The translations under genes were made by a program, and so were the position numbers. This document shows, in pieces, positions 60,226-64,000 of a DNA stretch of 64,000 nt. The notes beneath the pieces are model-generated. The model was not told where the DNA came from. It was given only the letters and a program-made list of their open reading frames with translations, and did no database searches. This DNA is from Notolepis coatsorum (lineage: Eukaryota > Chordata > Actinopteri > Aulopiformes > Paralepididae): NCBI GenBank assembly GCA_963971535.1, contig OZ020585.1, positions 156,664,915 through 156,728,914 of the forward strand. Direction: 5' to 3'. The number at the start of each line of letters is the position of its first letter. Position 1 is the stretch's first letter.

Positions 60226-60267
60226 TACAGGCTGAGTGGTTCTAAAACCGTGGGGCACAGAGCAATG

Positions 60268-60269
<2 letters not shown>

Positions 60270-60333
<64 letters not shown>
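60270..60333. repeat. (GA)n microsatellite
   Basis: 64 bp of GA, complementary to the (TC)n tract 55 bp upstream; together they form an imperfect inverted repeat. Confidence 0.97.
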
Positions 60334-60335
<2 letters not shown>

Positions 60336-60357
60336 CTCCTTCAGTCTTTTTCTACTT

Positions 60358-60652
60358 AACGTTAGGTTATGACTATAACCAAGTTCTGTTAGTAGTGGTG
60401 ACGCTCGGCGTCACTCATGCACTATCCTCGCATATGTGCACGCGCACTGAATAAAAGACCACAATGTACCTTTATATCCCAATATTTGTCTGACCACACT
60501 CCTATCAGCTTACCTATATAAGCAGGGGTGGGGCCACCCCCTCGCCTCCTTCCCAAGCTTTCACCACAAGGCGAGATCAAGGGCTGCAGCGGCGTCGGAC
60601 GCCGAGCGTCACCACTACTAACAGAACTTGGTTATAGCCATAACCTAACGTT
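60358..60652. repeat. 51-bp inverted repeat around a TATA-like site
   Basis: The left arm AACGTTAGGTTATGACTATA... (60358-60408) and the right arm (60602-60652) are complementary with a single mismatch. The 193-bp spacer holds CCTATATAAGCAGG (60511-60524), a good TATA-like sequence. GTCACTCATGCAC occurs in direct orientation just after the left arm's end and again after the right arm (60410 and 60678). This GGTTATA-type terminal design resembles fish DIRS-group retroelement ends, but that is an inference. Confidence 0.8.
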
Positions 60653-63600
60653 CTGTATCGTAGTGGCTCCGCTCTGCGTCACTCATGCACAAGGGAGGCC
60701 GAGTGGGAGCCACCGGCCGACAAATACACCCCGCTGAAGGCCCCCCACAACCATCAGAACAGGGAGGGCCGAGCCCCCCCGACCCCCCCTAATAGAGGGC
60801 ACCCCCCCTATTGGAGGTTTCCCGGGAGGGCGACGGACCCAACCGTGCGAAGAGGCACTCAAGCAACTCAACACACAGGGTGAGCAGACCGTGGCCTGAC
60901 CCCACGACTACACACACGCACAACCCGCATGCCACCCGGGAACGAACGGAGGGAACAACCTCGTTACTGCCCCCAGAATCACGGGGTCAAGGGCAAACCC
61001 AACCCTGTGGCAAGGCCGTAGCAGCGGAGCGCGAAGGAAGGCCCAGACCCACCAAAGGGACTGGACCCCCTGGAACGGGGGCCCGGAGAAGTCCATGACC
61101 CCACCGGGTGGGCACTTAGTGACCCCGCCCCCCACATCGCCAGCGTATTCGGACAAAGGCCCCTCAGCCGAGCGGGCCCAGTCCCCCCAATAGTACACCG
61201 CCTGGCACACTGACCCTGCAGAACAGGCAGTCAGCATGGCCGTAAGCACACAAAAAAGGTTAACCAACGGAAGCAGGCAGCGCACCGGGGAAAAACCAGG
61301 CAACAGGCTGTAACCTGAGCCTGGAGCACTGCGGACGAGACAGTCGCCAAAGGAGTCAGCTGAAAACAGCCGCCCCGGCGGAAGGGGCGTATGCTGGCGT
61401 TGTTGCATGACCAAGCCTCCATTTAAAAAAAACCCACCCAGAGGGGTTGAGGCAGAGAAGGCTGACACGATTGGCAGACGTCATGAACGTGCATGGGCAC
61501 CCTCAACCGGGTAACCCGGGAGTTGACACTGCTCCAACACACCAGGGAATCAACCACCTTGGTGTTACCCAATGCGGTGGTTGTTCCTATAACCCCTCAA
61601 GAAAAAACTCCAAAACACACCTGCGGTACAAGTGTTTCAGTTTCCAAAAAAGGGTTAACCCAGGCCTACGGGTCGACGAAACATTACTTCGGACCGGGCC
61701 CGGCGATATGGGAAGCACAGGGTCACCAGAGGAGGTCAAAGACCACCCCAACAGGCCCCTCTTCGCCATGCGTGAGAGAGGAGCGAAAATAATGGAGAAC
61801 CAGCCCCAAGCACACCGTACTTGGTATTCCCAGGCGGTCTCACAACCAAGTACTAACCAGGACCAACCTGCGTAGCGGCCGAGATCTGACGAGATCGAGC
61901 GTGTACAGGTTGGCATGGCCGTAAGCCATTACGACAGTGCAGAGTACAAAATGTACCCAACCAGGGTACTGGTTCGGACCTGCGTGACCAGAACCAGTCC
62001 CGTGCCCTAACCACGCCGACATGCCTACTCCAGGAGAAGGGGCAGATATGCGTGTTGATCTTAAACATGAAAAGAAGGCGCCACCCAGACGTTCGGTGCG
62101 AACCGCGCCCGGTGGCCCACCCCCAGGGCGTGAGACCCCTCTACATATGTTCAGATCCATTCCGTCATCATCCCCCAGATATGAACGAGAATCCGTTGAC
62201 AACCAAAACAGGTCGTCGGAAGAGGAAAAACCTCCATCCCAGTTGCTTTATAAAAACGCAGTTTTAACCTCAAGCAACCAAGGCGTGCCAGTCATTCGCC
62301 TGATTACAGAACACCCCGAGCTAGCACTATACGTGCGTCGGGACACAACCACATCAATGAACAGGCTATTTAGACCTGTCATTGAATCCCCAAGGCGCCC
62401 AGGGGAACGACAAGAGGGGTGTGATGCTTCCTAACTCCAACTCTTCTTAATAGAAAAGAAGGAAGCACCAACAGTATGTATCCCAGTCTACACAGCCGGA
62501 GGTACATTTTTTTCACATTTTTACATCCCACCACCCTCCCATAGGGAGGAGACGGAAATCCCCAGAGAGACTTCCCACGCGAGCTGTACAGATTGAAAAG
62601 AATATATTGCACCTTGAGCCATGTAAAAGTTTGGTTTTAGGGCTCTCCGGGGAGGAGGCACTGAACCCATACACACTCAATAATCGAATTGAATCGAATA
62701 CACACACAATAGAGTAGGACTCCTTCTTGAGGTTCCACTCACCTTGACAATCTGAGGAGGAGGCGCTGTACTCTGAGGAGGCTCCCTCACATGAAAGGAG
62801 AGTCCCAACTCACAGAAGGCCCGAATAGGAGCTTCGTGAGGAGGAGCCCTGACCACCCCCCGAAACGGATCCATCATATGGACCTGAACAGCACACGGAA
62901 GTCCTACCAACAGAGACGCGCACAGTGACGTACTCTATGGCGGGGGAATTTCTGCGGTGCACACGCCCAATATTCCAGGGCGTGGGACCAGGAAACTCCC
63001 CCCCCCCACAATGTGACAGGAACCTTGAAGGACAGGTGGGTTTACCCCTGACCAACAGAAAAAAGGGGGAGGAAAGGTTACCAGTTCACCCCTTTACGAC
63101 CCCACACCCATGATACGATGTAAAGAGTAAAGAGTATGACGCAGTCACAGTCAGCCCCATGAAGCGTCTAACAGCTTCACACAGCGCATGTGCCAACCTG
63201 CTATCTGATTTTTACTAAGGAAAAAACACAGAACAGAGAGGGCCCTCGCAAGAGCCCCGGTACCAGACTTACACATGTGCTTCTGTGGCCAGCCCAACCC
63301 AGTTGTAGGTCACACGACACACACAACCCATTATCACCTACAAAAAATAGCAAAAACACCCTACAGAGGAACGCCGTTTTTCATAATGAGAGAATACACA
63401 ATTCTCGATTAGTATCGGCCACAGGCCTTGCTAAGCACACACGAAAAAGTGACCAAACAATCTTTTCTTTAGGAAAATAAAGTTTCTCAAGCGGTTAGCA
63501 CAACCCCAACAACTAAGCCAAGGGTTACATCGTATCCCTACCACACAGTGACACAATATAGTGTAACAACATGTCTGAGAGGAGGATGAAGAAGTCCCCA

Positions 63601-64000
63601 GGGAACCGGGGGGAAACACAACCCTCCTACTTTACCCTTAATACGGCCAGTTAAACAGGTAAACCTGTTAATATGTGAACACACTGTTCATTGTCATTAC
63701 AGGCTGAGAAAAGAATCATTCTTTACTCTTAGGTTCAAAGCTCCTATCAGCAAACATGCGTCATGCCTTGATGGCCTCCAAGAATATTAAGCTCATACCA
63801 GCACGAGAGATAGTCATGAAGGACACAATCTCACCACGAAGTGCAGCAGCACAAGGCGTCCCCCCCCCCATCCCCCCCCCCATATCACACAAGGCCATCT
63901 CGTCTGATCAAATGTCCCCGAAAGCACAGTGCAGTCAGTACGGTGCAGTATAGCACAATTGCCATGCCATCTCTCAAAACATACAAGTAATCATAACCAG
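60653..64000. other. GC-rich block of unknown identity
   Basis: The composition is strikingly C/A-rich and CpG-containing compared with the rest of the window. Several moderately long frames exist on both strands (for example minus 60908-61468, plus 62021-62434 and minus 62810-63055), but none has motifs I recognise. A possible minus-strand donor (GTCAAG before GTGAGT) lies at about 62742. It could be the interior of a large retroelement whose end is the inverted repeat at 60358. It continues beyond the window. Confidence 0.4.
61808..61926 (-). rRNA. 5S rRNA-like sequence (probable pseudogene or 5S-derived SINE)
   Basis: Read on the minus strand the 119 bases follow vertebrate 5S rRNA from end to end. 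The start is GCTTACGGCCATGCCAACC (fish-type 5'), then CGATCTCGTCAGATCTCGG, CCTGGTTAGTACTTGG and GAGACCGCCTGGGAATACC, ending GTGTGCTT. By eye about 15% of positions differ from a normal fish 5S. The changes include both internal control regions: GCTACGCAGGTTGG for the A box and TTGGTTGTGAGACC for the C box. No T4 terminator follows directly; the first TTTT is about 20 bases downstream. It is not in a 5S tandem array here. A degenerate gene or the head of a 5S-derived SINE both fit. Confidence 0.8.

Noticed and set aside
61236..61252. Second 5S start (GCATGGCCGTAAGC)
   Set aside because: Only about 14-20 bases match the 5S 5' end and the rest does not continue; could be chance or a very old fragment.
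60908..61468. 186-codon minus-strand ORF in the GC-rich block
   Set aside because: No motif, low stop density is expected from composition, and overlapping frames of similar length exist. Kept only as part of the unknown block.
63750..63860. Minus-strand frame with ALRGEIVSFM, slightly like an L1 N-terminal RT-flank motif
   Set aside because: Only a few residues fit and the sequence after them does not continue as L1.

Overview
The window is eukaryotic and almost certainly from a teleost fish. It has spliced GT-AG genes, L1/Tx1-, L2- and Rex-like LINEs, hAT and Tc1-like DNA transposons with correct target-site duplications, long (CA)n, (TC)n and (ATT)n microsatellites, TTAGGG repeats and a fish-type 5S rRNA-like sequence. 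I recognise no ordinary single-copy host gene. Nearly everything I can name is a mobile element, a relic of one, or a tandem repeat, so this looks like repeat-dense intergenic or heterochromatic DNA. The species cannot be told from the sequence alone.

Layout. 1-2546 is the 3' end and 3' LTR of an LTR retroelement (copy A). 3590-15657 holds two transposon-type genes on the + strand: a Tnp2/DUF4218-like transposase (4203-6222) that is frameshifted and has a foreign 3' end, and an intact 12-exon gene (11424-15198, 471 codons) ending in a DUF4806-type domain. Between them lie LINE scraps, a 249-bp hairpin, a foldback element filled with minisatellite, and a recent 412-bp tandem array flanked by a duplicated exon. 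15658-18270 is a three-layer nest: old repeat, then a small inverted-repeat element, then an L1. 20644-24846 is a run of five different tandem arrays. 24847-31570 is a second nest: a small repeat hit by one hAT, then an L1 whose ORF2 was in turn hit by a second hAT. 31571-35414 is a patchwork of LINE and Tc1-like fragments.

35415-46681 is a complete LTR retroelement on the minus strand (copy B). Its two 1359-bp LTRs differ at about a dozen positions and are flanked by a 4-bp duplication (CTAA). The interior is 8.5 kb, with a 5.2-kb leader and one Gag-like ORF carrying two CCHC zinc knuckles, and no recognisable protease, reverse transcriptase or integrase. Copy A is a diverged relative, so this is a family, and it probably borrows its enzymes from another element.

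46682-60360 continues with small foldback elements, Tc1-like relics, telomere-like repeats, a tRNA-promoter SINE-like unit, LINE fragments and more microsatellites. 60358-64000 changes character: it is GC-rich, opens with a 51-bp inverted repeat around a TATA-like site, and contains a 5S rRNA-derived segment on the minus strand. I could not assign it to a family with confidence.

The most interesting parts are the Gag-only LTR family, the intact DUF4806 gene beside its broken transposase partner, the minisatellite-carrying foldback element, the 5S-containing GC-rich block, and several internal filled/empty site pairs that let insertion order be read from the window itself.
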